Shown here: piece after piece, positions 32,767-64,000 of the stretch
How the letters are laid out: every line of letters begins with the position of its first letter
How positions within the stretch are numbered: position 1 is the first letter of the stretch
Assembly (NCBI GenBank): GCA_905160935.1
Contig: CAJHZI010000884.1
Location: forward strand, 167,501 to 231,500
Reading direction: 5' to 3'
DNA length: 64,000 nucleotides
DNA from: Enchytraeus crypticus
Taxonomy: Eukaryota; Annelida; Clitellata; Enchytraeida; Enchytraeidae
The notes under the pieces: model-generated
The model's database searches: none
Told to the model about the DNA's origin: nothing
Seen by the model: the letters and a program-made list of their open reading frames with translations, nothing else
Program-made: the position numbers and the translations under genes

Positions 32767-35700
32767 CTAGCTGTCGTCCTTTTTATCTTCTGCCTTGTGT
32801 TTCTTATGATGTCTGTGCTCCTTCCTTCTCTCGTAACTAAAACAAACATAGATAGTGAGATAGAAAAGCAGCATCTGAGGCATCTAAAGCACAGTTAGTA
32901 GGTGCAAACGTAGAATTCGACAAAGGTATTGGAAGTTCTACATAGCCATACCCTTGTTGAACTTGGATTTAAAGGAAGACGATGATGACAAGAAGTTCGG
33001 TGCTGTCATAATCATAGAATGTCTCCATAGCGTAGAGGTAACGTCATGAAGTTTTAAATGGCAGATCCTGTGGTGAATGGAACCCTCGTGGGTTCGATTC
33101 TCGGCCGCGCTGGTCTGAGAGTAAATTCTCGGACATTCACTGGACTGGTTATACGGAAAATGGACAAATTGCCTAACGGATTTAACATATGATATTAAAA
33201 TAAATAGATTTCAACATAGTTGATCATTTCACTATGCTGCATGCTTACTTACAGAGTAGGTTCTACAATAATAACAAATATGAATAATTAACGTTCATCA
33301 TAAACAGCTGCATAGCAGCTGGGTAAACAATAAAAAAATAAACTAATCCTGGTCAAACATGATTGTTTTTTCAGGGAATGACGCACCTGCCTAGTAAATG
33401 TTAGGCGAAGCTGATGAAGGCATAGGGGCCCACCTCGTCAGAAGCAGAATCCCCCAAGAATAATTGTATATCAAAAGGAATGTTATAGATGATTTAAAGA
33501 TCCACTCGTATGTGGACATGGAGAGGAAAATGGAAGACAGAGAATGACATGAGAAGATTGAAAATGGAGACAGTAGAGGCCATGGACCTGCCTGCGGTCA
33601 TTGCCTTAACAGACAGACATCTGTATATTTACCGCTGCCATCAATCATTAATCACAGATACTGAAACCGCAAAAGGCTTCATACTATGAACGTGCTTGAA
33701 AATATGAACATTGACTAATTTGTTCTGCTGCAGATTTTAAACTATTCTATTTAAATTTGTAACACATGAGACCAATAAGTCAGAAAGGCAATTGCATATC
33801 ACTCACAGACCATGGTAGGAAAACTAGGTATATTAGGAACAAGGAACAAAATAAACCTAAAAATGAAATGAAGATAATAAAAATAAAAGAAATAAATCAA
33901 AAGTAATAAAAAATAAAATGTATTTATCCAATGTATTCAATGAAATATTTATACTCATCATCTTCCCTTGAACACCAGTTTAAACAGGGTCGGGATACAA
34001 ATGGACTGTATCAAATCCTCTCTGTCCTACATCATATCATCAGTCAATCCCCTACTTGAGACTTTTCCATTCGTTTAAATTTTTGTAGCAATTTCTGGAG
34101 CCTAGGAGTTCTCCAACCGAATGCCCTTTCTGACGTTGGTATCGATCTTAGTGCTTTAGTCGCCTTCTACGACAAGTGTAGTTACCGGTTGGCCAATTCT
34201 TCAAACAACCCGGACACAACACGGGGAAAATCACTTATAACTATATTACTTTAAATTGAATAGCACTGCGGACAAATCTCTGACGTGTTACCTGGACCAG
34301 CGGACAAATCTCTGACATGTTACCTGGACCAGTGGACAAATCTCTGACGTGTTACCTGGACCAGTGGACAACTCTCTGACGTGTTACCTGAACCAGCGGA
34401 CAAATCTCTGATGTGCAAACTGGACCAGTGGACAAATCTCTGATGTGTAAACTGGACCAGTGGACAAATCTCTGAAGTGTTACCTGGAGCAGTGGACAAA
34501 TCTCGGACGTGTTACCTGGACCAGTGGACAAATCTCGGACGTGTTACCTGAACCAGTGGACAAATCTCTGACGTGTTACCTGGACCAGTGGACAAATCTC
34601 GGACATGTTACCTGGACCAGTGGACAAATCTCTGACGTGTTACCTGGACCAGTGGCTGTGGTTGAGTTGACTGAGATCTGGCTCATCGGCTATCAGCATG
34701 AGATACTTCGATAGACCCACCAACTCTTTATCGTCATCACGCGTCAGATGAGCGTTCTTAAACGGCTTGATCTACACAACCAACAGTAAACAATGCCTTT
34801 AACAGATTTCAAATAGGCTGAAACAGCCTTTCACACAATACTTTATAAAGGTAACAGGACAAGGGAGAATAGAATTACCCCAAATATTGTTACTGCGAAT
34901 ATATATTAAATGTAATTACAAATAAATAAATGTACTTACCAGTAACTAAATATCATTACAAATAAATAAATGTACTTACAAACAACTAAATGTAATTACA
35001 AATAAATAAATGTACTCACAACTAACAAAATGTAATTATAAATAAATAAATGTACTTATAACCAACAAAATGTAATTATTAAAAATGAATAAATCTAATT
35101 ACAAATAACTAAATGTAATTATAAATTAATAAATGTACTTTTAACTAACAAAATGTAATTACAAATAAATAAATGTACTTACAACCAACACAATGTAATT
35201 ACAAATGAATAAATGTGTTCTAAAAGTCACAACCAGAAAAACGTTCAGATCATAAGTCTAAGCCCAGTACCTTGAGACCATTCTGAGGATTCATGATGAA
35301 GTTTCTTCGCAGATCATCAAACATGATAGTATTGGTCCTGTCCCATTGTGGAAACTTTCCCCATATCACTCCAAGTGGCTTCACCTAAACCAACACACAG
35401 CAGAATATCCCTAATAACAACCCTGGTTGTCAGTTTTTAACATTTTGATATTCGTTAGTCACATAGTACAGTGCAGTGTGCAAGTGAGCAGTTTAAAAGA
35501 GTCGGTTCATTTAGATGAGTGAGTCGGTAATGTGCTGCTCCCACAGACGAGTCGTTAAGCACATCACTAACACAGAAATTCACCAGCTCACTAATATATA
35601 ACATAACTGCGTAATGGAATTTATACATAGGACTCTAGAGAGAGAGAGAGAGAGAGAGAGAAAAAGAGCTGGCAAAGCTAAGATTAACGTCAGTTTCCTC

Positions 35701-38700
35701 ACTCGAAAGAAGAAGAGAAGAAGAGCGAGAGAGTAACCTCGATGACTCCGTATGATGGAGTCTCAACGGTGATCATCGCCAGACTGTCGACCATGAAGCA
35801 AAGCTTGTAGTTAGGATTAGACGATACACCTAGCTCCTGCATCTTAGCTTCTATCCACTTCATACTCGTGGCAGCTACAACAACATTCGTGATACCATTG
35901 AGCACTACAGACATATAACAGTTATGCAAAATGTTCACAATGCTCCTGAGACAGGACATGAATATGATATCTGTTTGTTATGATTTTCTTTAGCTAGTAA
36001 ACTTGAAAATTGTGAATGTAAAAGAATTCATAGAACTTAAATAAAGGCATTAATAATCTACAAAATATTAGATACTTTTAACGTATTTAACTATTTATTA
36101 TTTAACCTTTTCATTCCACCAAAAATACTTTCATCATCTACAATAATACACAAGTGCATCTAGAGCAAAGAATAAATACTAACACCAAATCACGATATCA
36201 TATTTTGTGTAAGCCGTCTCGAGGAATTCATGTAAGTAGGGCCTCATGAGCTCCTTGCCTGATTCTGCGACTGACCTGTGATCTACAGCAATCAATCAAT
36301 CGATTCATTAATAAATCAATTCATCAATCAAGTAAACCAATCAATCGATTCATTAATCAATTCATCTATCAAGCAATTGATCAATCAAGCAACCGATCGA
36401 GCAATCGATCAAGCAATCGATCAAGCAATCAATCAATAAGGTCAGGAAATTAACCCATGAACTAGCATGAACCTTTTGATTACACCATTACTAAAAATAC
36501 AAATAAAACACGTCAAATCTTAAATAACTATCTCCACACAAAAATGATACAAGTCTCTTTCAAATAAACAAACAATACTTAAATAATTATCTCATCTAGA
36601 GCTAGCACAAATGACTACAATTTCTATCGAATAAAAAAAGCTGGTAAAGCTAAGGTTAACATCAGTTTCCTCACTCGAAAGCGATGTCAGTGACGGGCGA
36701 GCCCAGGATTTGAACCCGCATCAACTGATCCGCGGTCGAGTATCTTACCGACTTCGCCACTGGCTCCAGCCAAATAAACAAAACAATACATTACTAAAAA
36801 AAATATATATGCGTCCTATATAGTCACGTCCAGTTTTCAGTGGTCTATATCCAAATATATCACACTCTTCATAGGAAAATAAAATCATAAACAAAATGAA
36901 AATAAAGTTAAACAATTAATAATTAATGTATTGTTTGTTTATTTGATAGAAATTGTTATCATTTGTGCTAGCTCTAGATGGGATAATTACTTAAGTATTG
37001 TTTGAAAAGAAAAAAATAAAGCAAATGAAATAAAGAAAAAAATTAAATTAAAAAAATGAAATGAAATAAAAAAATAAAAAGAAATAAATGAAAATAAAGT
37101 AATAGTAGTAAACAAATGACAGACCGAACAATGTGTAGTCGACATCCAGCACTAGAAGCTTCTTTCCCTCCCGCGGCTCATTCAAAATCTTTATTTTGTA
37201 CGTCTCTACCCGCTTCTCCACCTTAGCCAAATAATCCGCTCTAAGCAACAGGTACAAAACAGCACAAATAACGCCCTCTCTGATAGCCACAGGATTCAAT
37301 GGATAAGATGTTTGGTTTGATTTGAATGATTGATGAGATTTCAATGTCTGATGCATTTATGTTCACTGATTTACTGTTTTCGTGATGTGCCTGTATGCTG
37401 TGATTTCTCATATATTTTATACTTTGATTCTAACGAACTGGTACTGCAAAGCACACTTTAAAGATTAAAATGTGGAGATAATGTACCAGTGGCTTTAAAT
37501 AATCCCAATGCCTTAAAGCGAAATGTATAATTTTTCTTTGCAATTTTATATTACGTCTGCACAAATTTACATATTTTTAATGATTTGTTCAAGTTTAAAT
37601 TTGTATAGTCTCCAGTTGTACTAATCTCTCTCTCTCTCTCTCTCTCTCTGATACATATCCATGGTCAAAGGTACTCATGCAATTATTGGTCTACTGACAG
37701 GTCTCTGAAGCCAAACCACTACACAAGAAGCTACTCATGCCACAATACTGCCTACCACAGTTATTCATTTCTGTCCACACTTCTAAGTATCATTTAAATA
37801 TTTATTAAAAATACGTATATATATATAACGATATCTGGCATTATTCAAATAACATGAACTATTCTAAGATAACAAGCTGTGACGGTTGCTGATGATAGAT
37901 CATAGAAGCGAATGGAGGAATGTATCTACCTTATGTTCTGTTCAGAACACAAGGAACTGACGAACATGATGATTCTAGGAAAACAACACAAACTACATTG
38001 TTCAGCAAATGGAGTAGAAAATACATAGAAAGATACAGAAGATAAGGAACCTGTTGCTTATTTCAATGCTCTCATCGTCAGGTATATCAAGGTCGTTGAC
38101 CACCTCCGGCAAGTCAGTGGGCGGCTCAATAGCCTGCGCTATCACTTCCTCTCGAGTACCCATCATCATTATCTTGGTGTTTGATGTCACATTCAGAGCT
38201 GATAACAGCAACTCATCTGTCAGCGGACCTATTATACAAAACAATCATCATCATCTTTTTCTTCACTTGAATCGCAGTTTAACTATGGTCAGGATTAGAA
38301 ACTTTTGCAGCCATTTCTGGAGCATAGGTGCTCATAATAATAATAATAATAATAGAGGCTTAACGTCCGTTTCCTCATCCAGGAATGATGTCCGGGACGT
38401 CCCCAACAGCACATATCACTGCATATCAATTCACCCAGACCAATCTGCAAAAGAAATGTGCTGAGGAGAAGTATTGTCCTAAATGAAAGCCAGTCCGGTG
38501 CTAAAAAATGGTCAGGGTAGATTTATTATGTCTATGGTGGGAAAAGGTAAGTTTTAAGCTTGCTAGAGAATGTTGAAAGAGAAAAACAAAAGCGAAGATT
38601 AGCAGGTAAAGAGTTCCAGATTGTGGGTGCTGCGTAAGAAAATGAACGTCTGCCCAATGATCTGAGAATATTTGGAACAGAGAGAAGATTGGCATCGGTG

Positions 38701-40114
38701 GAACGAAATGATCATCAACCGAATGTCCTCTCTGACGTTGGTTAAGATAATACTATCTGCATCAACTTCATCATCTTCCCTTCCATTCCTGTTTAAATAG
38801 GGGCGGGATACGAATAGACCTTCTCCAGTCCTCTCTGTCCCACATCATATACTCAGTCAATCCCTATCTTTCATATCCTACTTTAAATCACCGCATCCCA
38901 CGTCAGTTGAGGTCTACCTCTCTCTAGAATAACATCCATCTCTTCCTTCCAAACTATCTTTACTACATCCTCGTCTGCCTTTCTCACAATATGCCCATAC
39001 CATCTCAATCTCAACCAAGCCGTCATAATAGCCCTAATCCCCTCAACACTCAAATTCATCCTCACATAGTCATTTTCCATTCTGTCCTTCCTAGTTTTAT
39101 CACAGATTAGGCGCAACATTTTAATTTCTGCCATATGCAAACCCTGCAAATGTTTCCTTTTTAGTGCCCAACACTCCAAACCAAACATCATTACTGGCCA
39201 TAACACAGAACTATAAAATTGCCTTTCAGTCCTAGTGAGATTCTCCTATCACACAACACTCCACTAGCTGCGCTTCACTTTGCACATCCAGCCTGAATCC
39301 TACTAGTAACCTCCTTTTACAACTCCTTATTATCCTCTATTACAGACCCCAAATACTTAAAATCTGTTACCTTCCTTAGCTCTACACCCTGATTTATTAC
39401 TCTGTTTATCATCTCACCTTTCAATCTACTCTCCAAATGCTCTATTTTTTCCTTTCCTTATTCACCCTCAGTCCTTTACTTTCCAATGCCTCTCTCACAT
39501 TTTCCAACATCTCGCTTACTTTCTCCACAGTGTCTCCTACTATCACCAGATCATCTGCAAATAGCAGGCACCATGGGGCCTCCTTAACAACTCCCTTTTA
39601 AGCAATTTATCCATAATCTAAATAAATAAATATGGACTTAAGGCCGTTCCCTGATGTACCCAGATCTTCACCTAAAAACTATTCAAGTGTAAACTCTCCA
39701 CTCTCACACGAGTCCTGACATATCTTTCATTATCTCCTGTTCACATTCCTCTGGAGTTAAAATCTCTCTCTTTCCCTCTCCCTCTCTCTCTCTCTTTCCA
39801 TCTCCCTTCTCTCTCTCTCTATCCCTCTGTCTCATTGTTTATATTGCCTGTACAAGTCATAAACTATTCCAACCAATTTATCCTCAGATTTTCTTTTAAC
39901 CTTTAAAAACAAATGTTATTAAATAAGCCTTTGTCTGTCTACCACTGCACTTTTTTCCGCACATTCTTCATTATCTTGTATATTTCAATATTCAATAACA
40001 TACCCAGCGGTACAATAGGACAACAAACAAAATATGAGCTGATAACAGTATCTATTAGCAGACCTACTATACAAAAACAATAAGAATTATAGAATAACAA
40101 ACCAATAAGAATAT

Positions 40115-40206
<92 letters not shown>

Positions 40207-40658
40207 CTGTGTGTATTTGTGTGTATGTGTATGTGTATGTGCAATACTTCTATTGTGTGAAAGTCTATAGCTATAGGCCTACCGTAGACTTACACACTTT
40301 TAGACTTTTGTCTTTGGATTAATTTTCTAAATTTTATGAATTTGCATTTTTGGTCTTCTTTGTATTCACTACTTGGATGTGTCTTAACAGTGCTCGATGT
40401 TATCATGGACAACACTAGCACTCAAATTGTCATGTGTAGGCTTATAGATAAAAACCGGAATGGTAAAGTTAAGATATTAAAACCTTTATATTTTATGCCA
40501 AGTAATTTCTGCCTCTCCGGCAGAACTCCCGTCTCAGCGTGTATTTGTTGCTTCAGAGATAAGAGTGTGTCAGATAGACTTAGGCAGGAGATTTTATACT
40601 CCGTGCCGCTCCATTTAACAAAAATCTCCACAAAACTGTCATTTGTGGAAGCCGCCAT
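32767..40658 (-). CDS. UBLCP1: UBLCP1, ubiquitin-like domain-containing CTD phosphatase 1 (8 exons)
   Basis: UBLCP1 is a nuclear HAD-type phosphatase that docks on the proteasome through its ubiquitin-like domain and dephosphorylates it; it also acts on the RNA polymerase II CTD. Exons in transcript order: 40658-40484, 38228-38051, 37240-37125, 36282-36184, 35874-35738, 35384-35271, 34771-34644, 32836-32767. They join in frame to 338 residues (human 318). Residues 1-90 are the UBL ([44 protein letters not shown]). The catalytic DVDYT is at 150-154 within [19 protein letters not shown] and [12 protein letters not shown] follow, then the second acidic motif MFDDLRRNF (~256-264). The basic tail [13 protein letters not shown] exceeds the human one. 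For exon 4 the donor GGT|GTTAGT was preferred because it restores W-S-A-T. The active-site residues are intact. Confidence 0.95.
32837..34250. other. UBLCP1 intron 7, 3' part: SINE-2, repeats
   Basis: It holds SINE-2 (33020-33165, +), the second copy of the 1-120 repeat (33365-33465), a tract at 33490-33600 resembling the reverse of 43610-43745 (dispersed repeat), and an RTE 3' end joined to a GA-tailed element fragment (33950-34215, -). Confidence 0.6.
33020..33165 (+). mobile_element. SINE-2 (tRNA-derived) copy
   Basis: It has RNA polymerase III-type A box TAGCGTAGAGG (33028-33038) and B box GGTTCGATTCT (33091-33101) at tRNA-like spacing, followed by a unique body (GAGAGTAAATTCTCGGACAT). 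It differs in sequence from SINE-1. Two reversed copies lie at 40852-41250. Confidence 0.75.
34265..34660 (-). repeat. 32-bp tandem array of 5' splice sites after UBLCP1 exon 7
   Basis: About twelve 32-bp units include the last bases of exon 7 and its donor (minus strand CACTGGTCCAG|GTAACA). The real donor ends the exon at 34644; copies end at 34612, 34580, 34548, 34516 and 34484, then further on. Two units near 34420-34452 have lost the GT (GTTTAC). Confidence 0.9.
34772..35270. repeat. 40-bp AT-rich minisatellite filling UBLCP1 intron 6
   Basis: From about 34905 to 35215, units of 40 bp carry AATAAATAAATGTACTTA alternating with AACTAAATGTAATTACA, about eight copies. Confidence 0.85.
35385..36183. 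other. UBLCP1 introns 5 and 4 (exon 5 at 35738-35874 between)
   Basis: Intron 5 contains (AG)n (35636-35663) and a truncated SINE-1 (35663-35709) ending 29 bases from the exon 5 donor. Intron 4 is AT-rich without recognised elements. Confidence 0.65.
36283..37124. other. UBLCP1 intron 3: GATT array and SINE-1
   Basis: On the transcript strand, GATTGATT-type repeats (36284-36440) abut the exon 4 acceptor GATTGCTGTAG. A complete SINE-1 copy follows at 36634-36770 (-). The rest is A-rich. Confidence 0.7.
36634..36770 (-). mobile_element. SINE-1, best-preserved copy
   Basis: Read on the minus strand it starts GGCTGGAGCCAGTGGCGAAG, continues TCGGTAAGATACTCGACC (A-box region TGGCGAAGTCGG), has B box GGGTTCAAATCCTGG, then CTCGCCCGTCACTGACATCG and CTTTACCAGCTTTTTT. 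It serves as the reference for the family; B box and spacing are tRNA-like. Confidence 0.85.
37241..38050. other. UBLCP1 intron 2
   Basis: Unique AT-rich sequence with a (CT)n microsatellite at 37625-37650 and a short TATATA run at 37815-37828. No element recognised. Confidence 0.55.
38333..38720 (-). mobile_element. CR1/L2-like LINE 3' fragment
   Basis: This is the same 3' end as the longer copy at 42236: (AAT)n, AGGCTTAACGTCCGTTTCC, then the terminal coding part (minus strand CSTLWQSLPAN-type segment, frame broken). It ends where the LINE is truncated. Confidence 0.7.
38760..39725 (-). mobile_element. RTE-like LINE 3' fragment
   Basis: The minus strand repeats the C-terminal blocks of the copy at 13863 ([49 protein letters not shown]) with frameshifts, so it is inactive. 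It lies in UBLCP1 intron 1 in the same orientation as that gene. Confidence 0.75.
39726..40483. repeat. UBLCP1 intron 1, 5' part: (CT)n and (TA)n
   Basis: CT-rich runs at 39765-39830, then (CT)n at 40113-40158 directly joined to (TA)n at 40159-40205. A tract at 39850-39990 resembles 23150-23350. Confidence 0.75.
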
Positions 40659-40851
40659 GTTGACTGTTTACCATTGTTGTTTATGCAAAAAAACCAAATT
40701 CCTTGCATTTTTAAAATAATTGTACTGGTTACACCGTGGAAGTGGGTTAAAAAAGTAAATACGCATTACAGTGAATAATTAACTATGTTGATATCTATCA
40801 CTTTTAATACCACATGTTTAAACCGTAAGGCATTTTTTTCCATTGTCCGTG

Positions 40852-41250
40852 TAGTCAGTCCAGTGAATGTCCGAGATTTTACTCTCTGATCAGTGCGGCA
40901 GGGATTCGCACCCACGAAAGTTCAATTCATCTCAGGGTCTGTCGTTTAAAACTTCATGACGTTACCCCTACGTTATTTAGACATTCTAAATTTACACATT
41001 GTGGCAGCAATAAAGTATACACTCATTATAGTACTGAAAGCCTGATCAACTATGTTGACATCTATCACTTTTAATACCACATTTTTAAACCGCTCTTCAA
41101 TTTAGTCCATTTTCCGTATAACCCGACCAGTGAATGTACGAGATTTTACTCTCGGATCAGCGAAGCTGGGATTCGAACCCATGAGGATTCAATTCACGTC
41201 AGGATCTGTCACTTAAAACTTCACGACGTTGCCCCTAGACTATTAAGATA
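40852..41250 (-). mobile_element. Two SINE-2 copies in tandem orientation
   Basis: Both contain the body CAGTGAATGTMCGAGATTTTAC, the B-box complement (GGATTCGCACCC and GGATTCGAACCC) and end CTTCAYGACGTTRCCCCTA. They are separated by about 110 bases that are also partly similar, so either two insertions or one segmental duplication. Confidence 0.7.
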
Positions 41251-42235
41251 TTGCAATGAAATAAAGATTTAATACAATGCAATATATTTTCCAGACGCAT
41301 CTTTTCCATGCTGCATATATCTATGCTGCTTTGTTGACATTTTTAATGTGAACAGCTGATCATTGGAAACATCAATCATTGGGTTTAGATATCATTGATC
41401 ATTTGCTACTGATCACTGGTATTATTGTTGCTAATTATATAGATTAGTTTAGTCAATTAGATTATTTGTTTAAAGGATCAGTTGCTCCATGTCTAATCTA
41501 ATTGAGTGTCATATTGGCTTTCATAGCTCATTCATTGAGAAATAATATTAATTATGTTTGCTATGCAATAATCTAGGTGTTAACTTATATAGTCGAGTGA
41601 GTTTAGGTTGTCCAAATTTAAAATATGTCATAAGAGAATTAAATTAGTTCGGTCATCACATAACTCATTAATATTGAATTCGAGCCTGCGATAAGTCCGC
41701 AACATCTGGCAATATGAAAGTATAGAAGAGTCAAAGATTAGCCTTGATGCTTATGCTCTAGTAAAATTTTAGCGCATAAAAATTTGCATTTGGGCTAACT
41801 ATGATGAGCCATGTAGGTTATGAATATTAAAGCATAAGCCATAACCTGGGCTCGCCCGTCATTTACGTTGCTTTCAAGCGAGGATACTGATGCTAACGTT
41901 AACTTTACCAGCTTTTTAATATTATGTAGCTAAATAACTAAGATGTTGCTGTATATTTAAACAGTTTTGTTTGCTTATGTCTTTTGTACCCCTTGAAATT
42001 TTGTATAGTGATGCTGAGTGCTGAGGTACTTTCAAATTCCTTGCATTTAATTTTGAATAAAGCTGATCATAAAGTAATGCAGCTTGTATAGAGACAATTA
42101 GCTTAACTCCCAACAATTTAAATCATTATTATTTAACTCATAAAAGATAATTAAGTGCCCAAGTATTTATTAAAATTTTTAATTTTTAAAATTCAAATGG
42201 TAAATTTGTAGATATAGTGTAGATGATTATATCGC

Positions 42236-43260
42236 TACGGTTTAATAATAATAATAATAATAATAAAGGTTTAACGTCCGTTTCCTCATCCAGTGATGAT
42301 GTCAGGGACGTCCCCAACAGCACATATCACTACAGATCAATTCACCCAGACCAATCTGCGAAAGAAATGTGCTGAGGAGAAGTAAGGTCCTAAACGACAG
42401 CCAATCCGGTGATCAAAAAATGGTCAAGGTAGACTGATTATGTCTATGGGGGGAAAAGGTAAGTTTTAAGGTTGCAAGAGAATGTTGAAAGAGAAAAACA
42501 AGAGTGAAGATTAGCAGGTAAAGAGTTCCAGATTGTGGGTGCTGAGTAAGAAAGTGAACGTCTGCCCAATGACGTGAGAATATTTGGAACTGAGAGAAGA
42601 TTGGTATCGGTGGAGTGAAGTGTACGTGAGGGGCGATAGGGAAGAAGAATTTCAGATAAGTAAAAAGGCTTGCCAAATCGCAGAGTTTTGAAAGTAAATA
42701 GAGCTATTTTATGTTTTATGCGTTGATTAACAGGGAGCCAGTTAAGACTGCGAAGAAGAGAAAGAGAGCGAAATTGAAGTCGAGAGGACTTACAAACAAC
42801 ACGTACAAGAGAATTTAGGACATGCTGCAAACGATTGAGAGAAGAAGTAGGCAACCCATGTAATAATGAATTACAATAGTCGAGCTTTGAATGAACTATA
42901 ACATTAGCAAGGATAGTGGCCAAATTTCTAGTAAGGGATGGACGTATTTGCCTAGTCTGATGAATCTGAAAGAAAGAAGCACGACAAACAGAAGAGATAT
43001 GGGATTTAAAGTCAAAGTTTTCATCAAATATGACTCCAAGGTTTTTGGCAGATCGAGAAGGTGAAAGAGCAAAATGCTGAAAATTAACAGAGTTATTGGT
43101 AATTTTACTTCTTTGCAAAGGAGTGCCAATTACAAGGTATTCAGTTTTGGAGGGATTAACAGCAAGATGGTTAGCGCAAACCCAGGAATAAACCTTGTCT
43201 AGAATGGAGGAGAGATGAGCCAGTTTCTGATCAGAATCATGATTAGAAAAGGAAATATAT
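42236..43260 (-). mobile_element. CR1/L2-like LINE, C-terminal part of ORF2
   Basis: The minus-strand frame 43118-42444 is open for 224 codons and includes SAKNLGVIFDENFDFKSHI, HSKLDYCNSLLHGLP, LRSLNWLPVNQRIKHKIALF and [13 protein letters not shown], the standard end of CR1/L2/Jockey-type ORF2 after the polymerase domain. The 3' end is GATGATGTCAGG...ACGTCC followed by (TTA)n. The catalytic RT motifs are missing, so it is 5'-truncated. Confidence 0.82.
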
Positions 43261-43804
43261 AGTTGTGTTTCGTATTAACTTTATTAGATAGTATTAACTC
43301 GTATTAGTTTAGTATTAACTTTACGATAATGTAAGTAAAGATAATACTTGCAGTACCTTCGATTGGTCCATTTTCCTGATGTGGATGTGCAGTGACTTAA
43401 AACTCTTGTGTGATAATTCATTTTCCACATGTTATATTTTTTATTTCTATAACTATGTCTCTTACTCTTTTAAATATATAGAAATAGCTCCTTGGAACTA
43501 TTTGAATTTGTATATTATCTCTTAGTATTAGACTATTTAGAATTGGTTCTTACTATTACAAATATTTACTTGTGTATGAAATATCCTGAAGTAGATTGTG
43601 GATCCTCTCTCTCTCTAGCTTAGTGCTCTGCCTACTGGCAGGCCCATGTTACATCACACCTCCACTCTTCTCTGTCTTCCGCTTTCCTCTTCATGTCCAC
43701 ATATGAGTGGATTATTAAATCATCTAACATGCCTAATCTCGATCTGTCTCTGCTTCTTTTAGATTGTGGATTAAGGTAGAGTAAATATATTAAGATTTTC
43801 ATAA

Positions 43805-62974
<19,170 letters not shown>

Positions 62975-63430
62975 TATGGAAGATGTCAGCACTGCAGCTG
63001 ATCTCTCGAGACAACAACAACAACAACATTAGTGTAGCTGATGTCAGCACTGCAGCTTATCTCTAGAGACAACAACAACAACATTAGTGTAGAGGATGTC
63101 AGCACTGCAGCTGATCTCTCGAGACAGCAACAAAAACAACATCCGTGTAGAGGATGTCAGCACTGCAGCTGATATCTCTAGAGACAACAACAACAACATC
63201 AGTGTAGAGGATATCAGCACTGCAGCTGATCTCTCGAGACAACAAAAACAACATTAGTGTAGAGGATGTCAGCACTGCAGCTGATCTCTAGAGACAACAA
63301 CAACATTAGTGTAGAGGATGTCAGCACTGCAGCTGATCTCTCGAGACAACAAAAACAACATTAGAGTAGAGGATGTCAGCACTGCAGCTGATCTCTAGAG
63401 ACAACAACAACAACAACATCAGTGTAGATT

Positions 63431-64000
63431 ACGACAGATCCACTGCTAATATATATCAAAGGAACAATTCAATTGTTACTTTTTAGATGTAAACAATAAC
63501 TAGACGTGAGGTATTTGTAGTGTAGAGGTGAGACCTGGAAAGAGTCTGGATTGGTTCAGATGGTTTACATGCAAAGCTAAAAAAGCTAACGTTAAAGTCA
63601 GTTTCCTCACTCGAAAACGATGTCAGTGACGGGCGAGCCCAGGATTTGAGCCCCGCGCATACTGATCCGTGGTTGAGTATCTTACCGACGTCGCCATTGG
63701 CTCTAGCCAGTACATGTACACCAGTGTTGACCTCTAGGATCTGGAACATTTAGTATTCGTTTCGTCATTGTTATTGAACTTATATGATGTAAACTTTGTG
63801 CTGAATTGACACATATCTGATTTAGGCATTCTCTTCTTGTTCTCAGGACTCCTTGTTTAACTCTGTATTAACATATTTATAGTATTTTAAGTATTATACT
63901 GTATATTTAATTTCAATATTTATCTGTTTCTGGTACTAGTAATTTATTTTTTATTGTTTCACTCTGCACTAAATATCTAAATTGTCTAGTCTGAATTGTA
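63431..64000. other. Right end of window
   Basis: A reversed, nearly complete SINE-1 (63578-63708) and AT-rich sequence. No coding exon seen. Confidence 0.6.
63578..63708 (-). mobile_element. SINE-1 copy
   Basis: Reversed copy from AAGCTAACGTTAAAGTCAG to CGCCATTGGCTCTAGCC, with GGCGAGCCCAGGATTTGAG (one B-box substitution). Confidence 0.85.

Noticed and set aside
36184-36186. UBLCP1 exon 4 donor at TTTG|GTGTTA
   Set aside because: It would place a stop or lose the conserved W-S-A-T; GGT|GTTAGT two bases later fits.

Overview
This is AT-rich, intron-rich animal DNA with five protein-coding genes, each recognisable by its family. All are split by spliceosomal introns and embedded in interspersed repeats. 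The family members present, the tRNA-derived SINEs and the several clades of non-LTR retrotransposon suggest an invertebrate metazoan. A spiralian or other slowly evolving marine invertebrate is my guess; the sequence alone does not name the species. There are no prokaryotic-style operons, rRNA genes, true tRNA genes or CRISPR arrays.

Layout. (1) 578-715, +: last coding exon of a class I histone deacetylase, probably HDAC8-type; the rest lies upstream of the window. (2) 3713-22160, +: a complete SON gene (13 coding exons, about 1,729 residues) with a basic N-terminal region, an RS-rich region, a G-patch and a C-terminal double-stranded-RNA-binding domain. (3) 23879-31258, +: a complete AAGAB/p34 gene (7 exons, about 345 residues). 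(4) 40658-32767, -: a complete UBLCP1 gene (8 exons, about 338 residues), convergent with AAGAB. (5) 43808-62974 and possibly beyond, +: a SASH1-like gene, divergent from UBLCP1, that begins with a SAMD5-like first exon. Exon boundaries were built by hand from GT/AG signals, reading phase and family similarity. They close without frameshift in genes 2-4; the middle of gene 5 is ambiguous.

The genes are housekeeping or signalling genes with unrelated jobs: chromatin deacetylation, splicing in nuclear speckles, clathrin-adaptor assembly, nuclear proteasome/CTD dephosphorylation, and SAM-domain scaffolding. Nothing suggests that they form a pathway.

Repeats: two tRNA-derived SINE families, an RTE-like LINE, a CR1/L2-like LINE whose 3' end carries (TTA)n tails, a LINE whose C-terminus looks like a restriction-like endonuclease, a GA-tailed element, and a 1.7-kb foldback DNA transposon in an AAGAB intron with ~490-bp inverted repeats and a captured terminal exon.

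The most unusual signal is at exon edges. Several exon-intron junctions or CDS ends have been copied into tandem arrays: six decoy 3' splice sites before SON exon 12, three before SON exon 9, about eleven extra copies of the 5' splice site after UBLCP1 exon 7, three donor copies in the SASH1-like gene, and minisatellites that swallow two stop codons. In parallel, GATT-rich arrays full of branchpoint-like TTGAT motifs lie directly upstream of at least seven 3' splice sites, always in transcript sense at those sites.
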